Positions 43,879-51,379 of a DNA stretch of 64,000 nt are shown here, piece after piece; within the stretch, counting starts at the first letter, position 1; each line of letters opens with the position of its first letter. The translations under genes and the position numbers were made by a program. The notes under the pieces were generated by a model. That model worked only from the letters and a program-made list of their open reading frames with translations. It was not told the origin of the DNA and did no database searches. This stretch comes from Anaerolineaceae bacterium (GTDB taxonomy: Bacteria; Chloroflexota; Anaerolineae; Aggregatilineales; Phototrophicaceae), in assembly GCA_020634115.1 (NCBI GenBank), contig JACKCH010000011.1, positions 911,683 through 975,682 on the forward strand. Direction: 5' to 3'.

Positions 43879-44141
43879 TTCACAGCTTTCACACCCTTCA
43901 CACCCCGATTTCGGCGCCTCGTGGTGCGGTCTGGGTGGGGGTGTGATTTTTCTAAAAAACAGTAGCGACTATCTTCACAACCTGTGAACCTGTGAAAGGT
44001 GTGAAGGCAGCCTGTTTCTATCAAAGCAAAAGAGCCGGTGTTCACAGGTTTCACAACCTTCACAGGCTCTTTTCACGAGTTGCACTGCACAGAATGCGGG
44101 CTTCAGCACCCGTCTTCACAGGTTTCACAACCTTCACAACC
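43879..44141. repeat. Iteron arrays of block B (candidate replication origin)
   Basis: Four sets of ~9-bp units. Set 1: TTCACAGCT and two TTCACACCC (43879-43905). Set 2: TTCACAACC with inverted TGTGAA units (43974-44008). Set 3: TTCACAGGT, TTCACAACC, TTCACAGGC (44041-44067). Set 4: TTCACAGGT and two TTCACAACC (44115-44141), inside the primase 3' end. Between sets 1 and 2 lies CCCGATTT and a GGTGGGGGTGTGATTTTT stretch shared with block A. The layout matches block A but the unit differs. The gap 43721-43878 shows no gene. Confidence 0.68.
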
Positions 44142-47039
44142 CAGAACTGCGGGCTTCAAACGCCACAGGCGGATGACACTGCCGCGCACGCTCTTCTGCA
44201 CGGTCAGGTTGGTCTTGCCGGGGAGCAGCAGCCCGTCCTCGCGCAGTTGGCTGCCGATGGCATGGGCGCTGAAGCTGAGCGGTTGCACCTTGTTGACCTC
44301 GCGCAGGGCGACATCCGGCAGCAGGTAGAGGAAGCTCTCGTCGCGATAGCCGACCACCGTATGTCCCGGCGCCGTCTCTCCCTGGACCCGCAGTGATGGC
44401 TCAATCAGGCACTGGCCGCTCCCGATGAGCTGCCCCAGCACGTTCCGAAACACCTCGCTGGCGCGCTCCTCACGCAGACTGCGGACGGTTTCCACAATGC
44501 AGTCCTGCCACGTCGGGAGCAGGTAGTCGCCGTCTATCTCGTCTATGAAATTTGATAACACCTGGTAGACCGTCACCAGCACCGCCCAGTTCTTCACGGC
44601 GCGGTCGTGGACATTCGCTTTGCCCATCTCCCGGGTCACCTTGGCGGTGTACCCTTTCAGATTCTGGCTGAAACGACTCGCGATCTCGGCTTTGAAGTCC
44701 CCGCCGTCAAGCTGCTGCGCCACCCAGGAGGCTAAGTGGGCCGTGAAACCGGGCAGTTTCTCGCGCAGCGCCTCAGCTTCCCGCAGCGCCTGCCCGCCCG
44801 GATCGCGCTGCTTCCAGGGCGGAATTTCGAGCGCCATCATACGGGAGGACACCGACATCTCCCGTTCGAGACTGGTCTCACCGGTGGAAAGGATCAGGCC
44901 ACGACAGGGGCGCGACGTTTGCAGCTTGGCCTCGCGGGTCAGCCGCCCCCGCCCGAGATTGCGGGAGTACGATTGCATGAAGCGGGTAAAGGTGCGGGTG
45001 TCGGCGTAGATGTCCTTGTAATCATCCACCCAGTAGAGGGCATCGGCCAGGGGATACCCGAGCATCTCGACCATGTTGATGGTATCGCCCCACTGTGCGG
45101 GCGGTGTGTCGCGGCTGAAATGGCCGTAGAAACTGCTCAGGAGGGACGCAATCTCCGACTTGCCGCTGCCGGAGGTGCCGACCAGGTGCACCGCCGGTTT
45201 GGTGGCTGCGTCCGGGAAGAAGCGCTGGATCACCGGCAGGAGCGCGAAAGCGAGCAACGCCGGGGCCAGATTCGACGGCAGCACCTTTGCGACGGCATCG
45301 AAGGCGGCCAGACTCTCCCGCCAATCGGTGGTTTGCAAACCGTAGTCCCGCAGGCGCTGGTCAAGTTCAACCGACGGTGGTTCGGCCAGTTTGCCGGTCG
45401 CGGTGATGCTGTCCTGGGGTGAGACATACACCCAGCGACCAGCGAGCTGCATCCAACCCATGAAGTTGTAGTGTCGGTGGGTCGGGAACTCGCCCGATAA
45501 CTGGACGATGGCTGGCACGAGGTGCTTGGACATCCCGGCGCGGACGACGTACTGCACCCCGGCATTAGCCCCGATGAAGCGGCGGAGCGCGACATCATCC
45601 ACGAAGACCTCGCCGGGTACTTCGAGTTTCTTGACGGACGATCCGCGCTGCAACTGGATGGTGGTTATGTGAGACTCTTTGCCATCATCATCCACCTGGC
45701 AGGTCTGGTAGAGCGCAGTCGCTGCCCAGTCGGCGACGGTCTTTTCGAACACCCCGCGATAGCTTTCCTTGCGATAGATGATCTTCCCGTCCAGCAGCAG
45801 GTAGCTCTCCGAGTCAACATACTCCTGCTGCCGCTGCTGATCGAGCGCCCGTTTCTTTTCCTTATATAACCGGTCAATATCACTGATTTTGAGGCTATCG
45901 CCACAAACCGTCTTAAGTCGCGCCCGTTCCTCAGCCCACTCAACCGGGTTGAGATGGACACAGGCTTCGACGGCTTCAACGATCTGCTGGGTTGTGGGAC
46001 GCTCCGGCTTGTTTTCGACCTGATACTGTCCCACCAGCTGCCCGACCACCTGGCGGGCGTGTTCTTTCGGCGCGAGGATCGGTTCGCGCGGTGGGCGGCT
46101 GAAGGCGCTGGCGATGGTGGCGCGGGCCTCCTTTTCGCGTCCTACAGGATTTTCGATGCCATTCCCATCGGCCAGGTAACGGGCAACGAGTTCGGCCTCA
46201 GCGTCGCGTTGGCTGTAGCCGGCATCGCGGAGCTGGCAGGCGGCGGCGAAGAGTTCGGTGTTACGCTGTTCGGGTGACGCGCCAGACGTGAGATACGCCG
46301 CAGTACGTGGCGGCAAGGTGTGATGCCCATTCCCGTTGAGTGTGACCACCTCCAATTTGCCAATGCGCTCTGGCTTCAGTAGTGTCACGTCCAGCCAGTC
46401 GAAGTCGTCTAGCGGGTAACGGCGGTCAGGCTGCCACTCGATAACTGCCACCGGCGCATGGTTCCGTCCCGGCTTGGTGTTGGTGCTGCCCGGCAGGCGC
46501 ATGACGGACGCCACCGACTTGACGTAGCCCGGATCGCCATCCAATGCGCTGAACAGGCCGTGTAAGACGCGAGCGATCCGCTGCCGGTCATCGTCACTTT
46601 GCAGAGTGAATGGTGTGTCTAACAGCCAGTAAGCGTGCCAGCCCCCGCCGCTGTCCACGATGGCGGAAGGTTGTAAGACAAATTCGCGCAGCGCCGCCAG
46701 CCCGGCCTCGCGCATTACCGGATCATCATCACAGTCGATGTCGACCCACAGCGCCGGGACCTGAGCGGCGGACTCGGCTTTGCCCTGCTTCGTCTGACGG
46801 AGACAGGGCGCGTAGTACACGCCATAGCCCTCGTGATTGAGTTTCTCAGCCTGCTTCAATACAGCTTCGCGCTGCTTCACATCTCTGATCTGTGCCCAGA
46901 GCGTCCGTACCTCGCCCGTTTCCGGGGGGATGCAGCGCAGTTCCAGGTATTGGTCTATCGGCGGCTGGGGATACAGCGCCGCCAGGAATTCGTCTTGGGT
47001 GACGATTTTTGTGTTGTGAGTTGATGTATTCTGTGTCAT
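44103..47039 (-). CDS. AEP-type primase fused to DUF927-like ATPase/helicase (block B)
   Basis: 978 residues, a close paralogue of the protein at 9591-12524. It keeps LWVDIDCDDD, SGGGWHAYWLL, MRLPGSTNTK, GTSGSGKSEIASLL and LYWVDDYKD. The N-terminal ~60 residues and the C-terminal tail differ most. The tail ends LGCEGCETCEDGC, encoded by TTCACA-type iterons, where the block A copy ends VETVETPETARS. The start is ATG 47039, matching MTQN of the other copy. It is the last gene of the block B HU-RHH-relaxase-primase operon. Expected to prime and unwind at the adjacent iteron region (inferred). Confidence 0.85.
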   Translation of the reverse strand: MTQNTSTHNTKIVTQDEFLAALYPQPPIDQYLELRCIPPETGEVRTLWAQIRDVKQREAVLKQAEKLNHEGYGVYYAPCLRQTKQGKAESAAQVPALWVDIDCDDDPVMREAGLAALREFVLQPSAIVDSGGGWHAYWLLDTPFTLQSDDDRQRIARVLHGLFSALDGDPGYVKSVASVMRLPGSTNTKPGRNHAPVAVIEWQPDRRYPLDDFDWLDVTLLKPERIGKLEVVTLNGNGHHTLPPRTAAYLTSGASPEQRNTELFAAACQLRDAGYSQRDAEAELVARYLADGNGIENPVGREKEARATIASAFSRPPREPILAPKEHARQVVGQLVGQYQVENKPERPTTQQIVEAVEACVHLNPVEWAEERARLKTVCGDSLKISDIDRLYKEKKRALDQQRQQEYVDSESYLLLDGKIIYRKESYRGVFEKTVADWAATALYQTCQVDDDGKESHITTIQLQRGSSVKKLEVPGEVFVDDVALRRFIGANAGVQYVVRAGMSKHLVPAIVQLSGEFPTHRHYNFMGWMQLAGRWVYVSPQDSITATGKLAEPPSVELDQRLRDYGLQTTDWRESLAAFDAVAKVLPSNLAPALLAFALLPVIQRFFPDAATKPAVHLVGTSGSGKSEIASLLSSFYGHFSRDTPPAQWGDTINMVEMLGYPLADALYWVDDYKDIYADTRTFTRFMQSYSRNLGRGRLTREAKLQTSRPCRGLILSTGETSLEREMSVSSRMMALEIPPWKQRDPGGQALREAEALREKLPGFTAHLASWVAQQLDGGDFKAEIASRFSQNLKGYTAKVTREMGKANVHDRAVKNWAVLVTVYQVLSNFIDEIDGDYLLPTWQDCIVETVRSLREERASEVFRNVLGQLIGSGQCLIEPSLRVQGETAPGHTVVGYRDESFLYLLPDVALREVNKVQPLSFSAHAIGSQLREDGLLLPGKTNLTVQKSVRGSVIRLWRLKPAVLGCEGCETCEDGC

Positions 47040-47128
47040 ACTGGAATCACTTTCTATTGATGCCCACAGGGGTCAGAGGCGCAATTCGTTTGGCGGCGAC
47101 GCGCTTCCGGCTCCTGTGTGCGTTTCGG

Positions 47129-48142
47129 TTAAAGATCAAGATCGGGTGCGATACCCGGTTCCGGTGGTTCATAGCCCCTCATTTCCGCGATCAACTGCTC
47201 GCGCTCCGCATTCGTCATGCGACTGACGAATGCGGCTAACTCTTTGAGCTTGTCCACATCCCTATCCATCTCCCTCGCGAAAGCACGGGCGAAGAACGCC
47301 GCCTGCTCCGGCGGCAGCCCGGCCAGCAGCGGACGGAATTCCAGTCGGAAGGTCTCGTCATCGTCTGCACTGGGATCGGGATACCAGCGGTAAGTGCCAA
47401 CAGCAGCGGTTTTCTCATCCGTCCGCCGCGTCCCACACCAGACCGGCCAGTCGTCGCCCGCGTCATCACGCATCCAGCCGTGCGGCTCGGTGTTTACAAT
47501 CAGATGCTCCCGTTCGCGGACGGCCAGCAGCGCGTCTATACGCTGCTCCCAGTCAGGACCGACGTAGCGTTCCATCTGGGCAGCCATCGCCCGCTCGGTT
47601 ACGTCATGCAGCAGCTCGATGTGGCTCACCTTCTGGTTGCGGCTGAAGAACAGCGGCACCCGCCCGCCATGTTCCTCGTCATACACCGTCCCTGGCAGCA
47701 CCATATGCGTGTGCGGATCATGTAAACCCGGTGACTGCGGGTCATCGGTCAGACGATGATGGAGGACGTAGCTCATCTCAATCCCGGTATCCAATCCCCG
47801 TGCCTCGAAGAAATCGTCCACCACGCCCTCGGTAAGTTCGCAGACGAAGCGCTCGCGCTCCTCCGGCGCGACCAGCGCGATCAGGTCGGGATTGGGATTC
47901 ATCACGAGCGAAAACGTCAGCACATGGTCGCTTTTGAGGTCGTCACAGCGCTGGATGATCTCGCCCACTGACCCACCCATGCCGCGATCGATCCATCGTT
48001 CCCGCCCGGCGACATACCGCGCCTTCTTATCCCGGCTTTCGCGGTAGGTCAGATACCGCAGCAAATTCTTGGACTGTTTCGCGCCATCGGCTGATGGTTT
48101 CTTGTACTGCACGTTGGCGATGCACATCTGCTTTCTATCCAC
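47129..48142 (-). CDS. Mobilisation relaxase-like protein (block B)
   Basis: 337 residues, same length as the block A relaxase and clearly homologous throughout. The histidine triad is in YVLHHRLTDDPQSPGLHD followed by PHTHMVLPGTVYDE. The candidate nicking Tyr lies in LLRYLTYRES. Spacing to the RHH gene is again five bases, and the primase gene follows 89 bp later with a related hairpin in the gap. Nicks a cognate oriT, perhaps in the hairpin region upstream of the operon. Whether A and B relaxases act on each other's site is unknown. Confidence 0.75.
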   Translation of the reverse strand: MDRKQMCIANVQYKKPSADGAKQSKNLLRYLTYRESRDKKARYVAGRERWIDRGMGGSVGEIIQRCDDLKSDHVLTFSLVMNPNPDLIALVAPEERERFVCELTEGVVDDFFEARGLDTGIEMSYVLHHRLTDDPQSPGLHDPHTHMVLPGTVYDEEHGGRVPLFFSRNQKVSHIELLHDVTERAMAAQMERYVGPDWEQRIDALLAVREREHLIVNTEPHGWMRDDAGDDWPVWCGTRRTDEKTAAVGTYRWYPDPSADDDETFRLEFRPLLAGLPPEQAAFFARAFAREMDRDVDKLKELAAFVSRMTNAEREQLIAEMRGYEPPEPGIAPDLDL

Positions 48143-48147
48143 CAGAG

Positions 48148-48450
48148 CTACCCCTCACGTTTGCGCGTGACGCGCTCGATGAAGCCGCCCAGCATGGCGG
48201 TCAGCGCTTCAACTTTGGCGTCGAGCGCGTCCACCTTGCCTTCGATACCTTTGGCAATCGCCCGGCGCGATCCGGGCAGGTCTTCCTGCGCGGCCAGGTA
48301 ATAGTTGAGGGCGTCACGCAGCAGGTCATTCTTGCTAACGAAGCGTCCGACGCGACTGCGAACGTTCCGCAGCTCCTCCAGCCGCCGCATCTGTGCGGGA
48401 GTCAGATTGACGGTCATCCGCTCGCTGTACGGGTTGGGTTTCTTTTTCAT
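48148..48450 (-). CDS. Ribbon-helix-helix mobilisation accessory protein (block B)
   Basis: 100 residues, almost identical to the block A copy at 13631-13933: same opening MKKKPNPYSERMTVNLT and the helix VSKNDLLRDALNYYLAAQED. The start ATG 48450 was chosen by this match; it overlaps the stop of the HU-like gene by four bases. The protein probably binds oriT next to the relaxase. Differences are few and lie mainly in the C-terminal helix (LTAMLGGFIERV). Confidence 0.78.
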   Translation of the reverse strand: MKKKPNPYSERMTVNLTPAQMRRLEELRNVRSRVGRFVSKNDLLRDALNYYLAAQEDLPGSRRAIAKGIEGKVDALDAKVEALTAMLGGFIERVTRKREG

Positions 48451-48776
48451 TCGCTCTTTCCTTCTTCTATATAGCCATCGGAAATCGCCTGACGGAATTT
48501 CGTCGTCGGACGGAAGCGCACATAGATACGCTGGAAGGTTTCCGGGGCATATGTGCCATGTATCTGCTGCAAGCGCCGTCGGACAGCGCCCGCGCTGCGC
48601 AGGGTCTGCACCTCGACGACCAGCTTGCCCAGGCCGGCGACCGTGACTGTATGACCGGGCTGCGCCAGTTCTGTGAGCCACAGTTCGGCCATGACTTCCA
48701 GCACCTCGGCCACGTCACGCCGTTTCAAGCGTGGCAGTCGTTTGCTGATTTTGGCAACTGTCTGACGGTGATTCAT
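48447..48776 (-). CDS. HU/IHF-like DNA-bending protein (block B)
   Basis: 109 residues from ATG 48776, with GGGAGGA upstream. The N-terminal half is nearly identical to the block A protein (ISKRLPRLKRRDVAEVLEVM). In the DNA-binding arm the sequences part: here RRRLQQIHGTYAPETFQRIY replaces GRRTVKRVY, an 11-residue insertion. The arm is what grips DNA in HU/IHF proteins, so the two copies may bend different sites. First gene of the leftward block B mobilisation operon. Confidence 0.68.
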   Translation of the reverse strand: MNHRQTVAKISKRLPRLKRRDVAEVLEVMAELWLTELAQPGHTVTVAGLGKLVVEVQTLRSAGAVRRRLQQIHGTYAPETFQRIYVRFRPTTKFRQAISDGYIEEGKSE

Positions 48777-48850
48777 CGGGACTGTCCTCCCTGTCTTGCA
48801 GCCCATCAGGGCTGACCCATCGGCTGAACGAAGGTGATGCTGATTGGGAG

Positions 48851-48929
48851 CGCATTCGGCTAACGAATGCGTTCGGTGGGCGCGATGGGTCGCGCCCACC
48901 GGTGCGGCGGCATCCTGGCACCGCCGCAC
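48851..48929. promoter_or_regulatory. Three conserved hairpins in the leader of the HU-relaxase operon (block B)
   Basis: Hairpin 1: CGCATTCG (48851-48858) with CGAATGCG (48864-48871). Hairpin 2: GGTGGGCGCGA (48875-48885), loop TGGG, TCGCGCCCACC (48890-48900). Hairpin 3: GTGCGGCGG (48902-48910), 10-base loop, CCGCCGCAC (48921-48929). They match the three block A hairpins in order and loop size of hairpins 2 and 3, but stems 1 and 2 have changed on both sides, so pairing is conserved rather than sequence. Confidence 0.62.
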
Positions 48930-48999
48930 TTGTGCAGGGGCAGTAGCCGCCTGCACCAGCCTCTCCGGCGCGTGAGGAGCGAGCGCATTTAGCTCGCCG

Positions 49000-49139
49000 G
49001 CTAGTCTAAGGTTGTGAGCGAAGCTCATCAGCCGGTGGGCAGGAGGGAACGGGTAAGGTGTCTTACCGCCACCTGCCTGCCGCCTTAGACTAGCTGTGCT
49101 CCCGCCCGCGGGAGCGTCGGTGACTGCCAGGTCACCGAC
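49000..49139. other. Second set of palindromes, before the IS110 element
   Basis: GCTAGTCTAAGG (49000-49011) pairs with CCTTAGACTAGC (49083-49094) and encloses GGTAAG-GTGT-CTTACC (49052-49067). GCTCCCGC pairs with GCGGGAGC (49098-49115), and GTCGGTGAC with GTCACCGAC (49116-49139). They stand where block A has its 14424-14523 unit but the sequence is unrelated. They may be a diverged cis site of block B or belong to the left end of the IS110 element. Confidence 0.5.
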
Positions 49140-49202
49140 CAGGCGCTTCCTCACACCTGTGTGCCTGGTGTGTGTGTAATTGGCATACTTACTCATACGC
49201 CA

Positions 49203-49331
49203 CCTGCATTGCCAGAACCCTTAGCTTGCTGTCCCCCGAGGACCTCTGGCGAGTGTTCGCCAATGCAGGGCATTCCTACGCGGTCGTAAACCTGTTGCGC
49301 CGCGAGCGCCTTAGCCTGCACATACGCGTAG
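49203..49331 (+). ncRNA. Candidate IS110 bridge RNA
   Basis: Upstream of the transposase, CCTGCATTG (49203-49211) pairs with CAATGCAGG (49261-49269), with a nested CCAGA (49212-49216) and TCTGG (49245-49249). A second stem-loop pairs CTACGCG (49276-49282) with CGCGTAG (49325-49331). IS110 elements encode a bridge RNA in this position with two internal loops that pair to target and donor DNA. Two large stem-loops fit that layout; loop assignments are not made. RNA ends are unknown. Confidence 0.45.
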
Positions 49332-49372
49332 TGATGTGGCGCTGTCCATCGAAGTCTGTCAGGAGGTGTTTC

Positions 49373-50593
49373 ATGTATTTTCTGGGCATTGACTGGGCCA
49401 ACGACAAGCACGATCTGTGCTTGTTGGACACCGAAGGCCGGATTCTCACCGAAATGACCATCCAGCAGTCGCTGAGTGGCTTTCAACAACTGGAACGACT
49501 GATCATGCGGTACGGCGTAGAGAACGTGCAGCTCAACATTGAGCGTTCGGATGGTTTGCTGGTGGACTGGATCATGGCGCAGGGCTGGGCGCTGCATGTC
49601 ACCCCGACGGTGGTCGTCGCCCGTCGCCGTCCCCGCCGCTCCAAGTCCGATGCGTCCGACGCCTACTTGTTGGCTTACCTGCTCCGCCTGCGTGACCCGG
49701 ACTGCCGCTTGCTCACCCGTTCCAGCCCGATTGTGCTGCACCTGCGGGAACTCGTCCGCGCGCTGGATCATGCGCTCGAGGAACTGCGCCGTCTCGCCAA
49801 CCGGTTGCGCTACATCGTGCTTCAGTATTTCCCCAACGCGGTTAAATTGTTCACCCGCATTGACCACCTCATCATGCTGGCTTTCCTGGAGCATTACCCG
49901 ACCCCTGAAGCGGCGCGTGCCCTCACCCCGACCACGCTCAAAGCCTTCCTCAAAGCCCATCACTACTACCGCTACGAGCGCATTCCGAAACTGTTGGACA
50001 TCCTGAACCTGCCTACGCCGGTCGCCACTGTGCCAGATGGTTACGTGGCCCAGGTTAGGGTGCTGGTCCCGATTGTGCGTCAGTTTGTCCGCACCATTCA
50101 GCAGCTTGAAAAGGAAGTCATCGCCGTTTTCCAGACCCATCCGGAGGCAGACTGGTGGAAAGCATTTCCGGGCGGGCGTGGGCCGCTGACGCCAGCGCGG
50201 ATGCTGGCCTGGGTGGGCGATGATCGCAACCATTTCCCCACCGCCGATACGCTGCAGGCCATCGCGGGCACTGCGCCTATCACCCGACGAAGTGGCAAGA
50301 GCAAGACGGTTGAGTTCCGCCGGGCGTGTTCGCATCCCCTGCGGAAAGCGGCGGATGATTTCGCCCGCCAGAGCTGCCGGTACAGCTCGTGGGCACGGGA
50401 ATATCGGGAGGCCCATCTGGCACGCGGCCACAGCAAAGCCCGTGCCTACCGATCGCTGGCGAACCGCTGGATGAAGATCGTCTGGACGCTGTGGCAGCGG
50501 CGCGAGTGGTATTGCGAAACCCTGCATATCGCCAACCGCGCTCGCCGAGGCCAATCCGAAGGGACTAAACTGATTCTTCGACAGGCGGGTTAA
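49373..50593 (+). CDS. IS110-family transposase
   Basis: 406 residues from ATG 49373, with AGGAGG seven bases upstream. The N-terminal DEDD RuvC-like domain begins MYFLGIDWANDKHDLCLLD and continues with VQLNIERSDG (Glu) and SKSDASDAYLLAYLLR (paired Asp). The C-terminal Tnp20 domain has ADTLQAIAGTAPITRRSGKS (about 280-305), with the conserved Ser region. IS110 recombinases use an RNA guide to insert at a specific core. Length is typical (about 330-410). It sits between the block B mobilisation operon and the block B partition genes. The reading is intact, so the element may be active. Confidence 0.93.
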   Translation: MYFLGIDWANDKHDLCLLDTEGRILTEMTIQQSLSGFQQLERLIMRYGVENVQLNIERSDGLLVDWIMAQGWALHVTPTVVVARRRPRRSKSDASDAYLLAYLLRLRDPDCRLLTRSSPIVLHLRELVRALDHALEELRRLANRLRYIVLQYFPNAVKLFTRIDHLIMLAFLEHYPTPEAARALTPTTLKAFLKAHHYYRYERIPKLLDILNLPTPVATVPDGYVAQVRVLVPIVRQFVRTIQQLEKEVIAVFQTHPEADWWKAFPGGRGPLTPARMLAWVGDDRNHFPTADTLQAIAGTAPITRRSGKSKTVEFRRACSHPLRKAADDFARQSCRYSSWAREYREAHLARGHSKARAYRSLANRWMKIVWTLWQRREWYCETLHIANRARRGQSEGTKLILRQAG

Positions 50594-50743
50594 CGGTTGG
50601 TGCACCACACAACTGAATATCTTCCATGCTTTGAAGCTCTCTCTGTGAGCGGATATCTTGTGCTGCCTGTTGTCTGTCTTCATTTCACCATCCCCATCGT
50701 TCCCCAAAATCCAAATTCCCCCCTTGACAGATTAAACCTGTCG

Positions 50744-50844
50744 CCAGACCCCGTGAGAACCCTTCTGGTTTCTCACAACCCCCGCGCGGGGTCTGGTGAA
50801 GTCGCAGCGCCTCGACGCTGCGACCCGCATGGCGCCGCCATGCG
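50744..50844. repeat. Three stacked palindromes next to parR-like gene, copy 2
   Basis: CCAGACCCCG (50744-50753) with CGGGGTCTGG (50787-50796); GTCGCAGCG (50801-50809) with CGCTGCGAC (50816-50824), loop CCTCGA; CGCATGGC (50826-50833) with GCCATGCG (50837-50844). It matches the unit at 14424-14523 in order, spacing and most bases. The second stem is perfect here but has one mismatch in copy 1. Both copies retain CTCACAACC inside the first loop. Confidence 0.68.
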
Positions 50845-50901
50845 CCGTGTATTGTGGTGATGCCTTACGTGATCCGGCCATGTCCCGCATTCCACTTATC
50901 T

Positions 50902-51309
50902 TTACCATGTGGCCCGCTTCATCCGTCGCGTCCGACGCTGGCTTTCGGCTTCTGTCAGGGCCGGTTCTATCGGTGAGGCCCGTGGCTCCATCTGTCCCAC
51001 CGCCGCTGGCTGGACGTTGGCTGCTACATGCTGGATGAGGCGCTCAAGGTAAGCAGGCATGTCGTTCAGCGCGTCTTTGATCCACAGCGTATCGCGCCGC
51101 ACCTCCAGCAGTTCCGGCAGATCAATGACCGGCGTCTGACGGCGCTTCATAGGCAGCCCCAGATACTCACGAATGACGGCACGCAGCGCCTCACTGCGCT
51201 CCCCTTCCTCAATGTCCTCCCACCAGGTCACGATGTCGGCGTCGTCATCGTAGTAGGCTTTGAAGTTGATCAGCTTGTAACCCCGTTTCTTCGACCGGCG
51301 TTTTCCCAT
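50902..51309 (-). CDS. ParR-like DNA-binding partition protein (block B)
   Basis: 135 residues from ATG 51309, with GGAG upstream. It aligns with the block A protein in layout: basic start GKRRSKKRGYKL, then DADIVTWWEDIEEGERSEAL and RAVIREYLG as the RHH-like part, DTLWIKDALNDMPAYLERLI shared with DTAWIRTALMDLPGYVERVI, and a basic end RRMKRATW. The DNA-binding half is much more diverged than the middle, as expected if each copy has its own centromere. It lies 70 bp after the ParM-like gene with a palindrome in the gap. Confidence 0.62.
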   Translation of the reverse strand: MGKRRSKKRGYKLINFKAYYDDDADIVTWWEDIEEGERSEALRAVIREYLGLPMKRRQTPVIDLPELLEVRRDTLWIKDALNDMPAYLERLIQHVAANVQPAAVGQMEPRASPIEPALTEAESQRRTRRMKRATW

Positions 51310-51326
51310 TTTCCTGCTCCTTGATG

Positions 51327-51369
51327 GGGTCTTACGTGTCAAGACAGCCTGTAAAGACTCGTAAGACCC
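51327..51369. promoter_or_regulatory. Palindrome between parM-like and parR-like genes (block B)
   Basis: GGGTCTTACG (51327-51336) pairs perfectly with CGTAAGACCC (51360-51369). AAGAC occurs three times in it. It occupies the place of the 10-bp direct repeats of block A and may be a ParR-binding site. Confidence 0.45.
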
Positions 51370-51379
51370 GCTCTCCAGA

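Larger units (their letters stand above)
49140..50743 (+). mobile_element. IS110-family insertion element (ends approximate)
   Basis: Block A has its palindrome unit directly after the sequence TTTAGCTCGC (14413-14422). In block B the same TTTAGCTCGC ends at 48997, and the palindrome unit resumes only at 50744. The sequence between contains an IS110-type transposase gene and structured non-coding DNA on its left. IS110 elements lack terminal inverted repeats and make no obvious target duplication, so exact ends could not be read. The left end may lie anywhere from 48998 to about 49190. No gene is seen at 50594-50743. Confidence 0.65.

Noticed and set aside
49193..50707. 504-codon minus-strand frame opposite the transposase
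   Set aside because: Shadow of the IS110 transposase gene; no motif.
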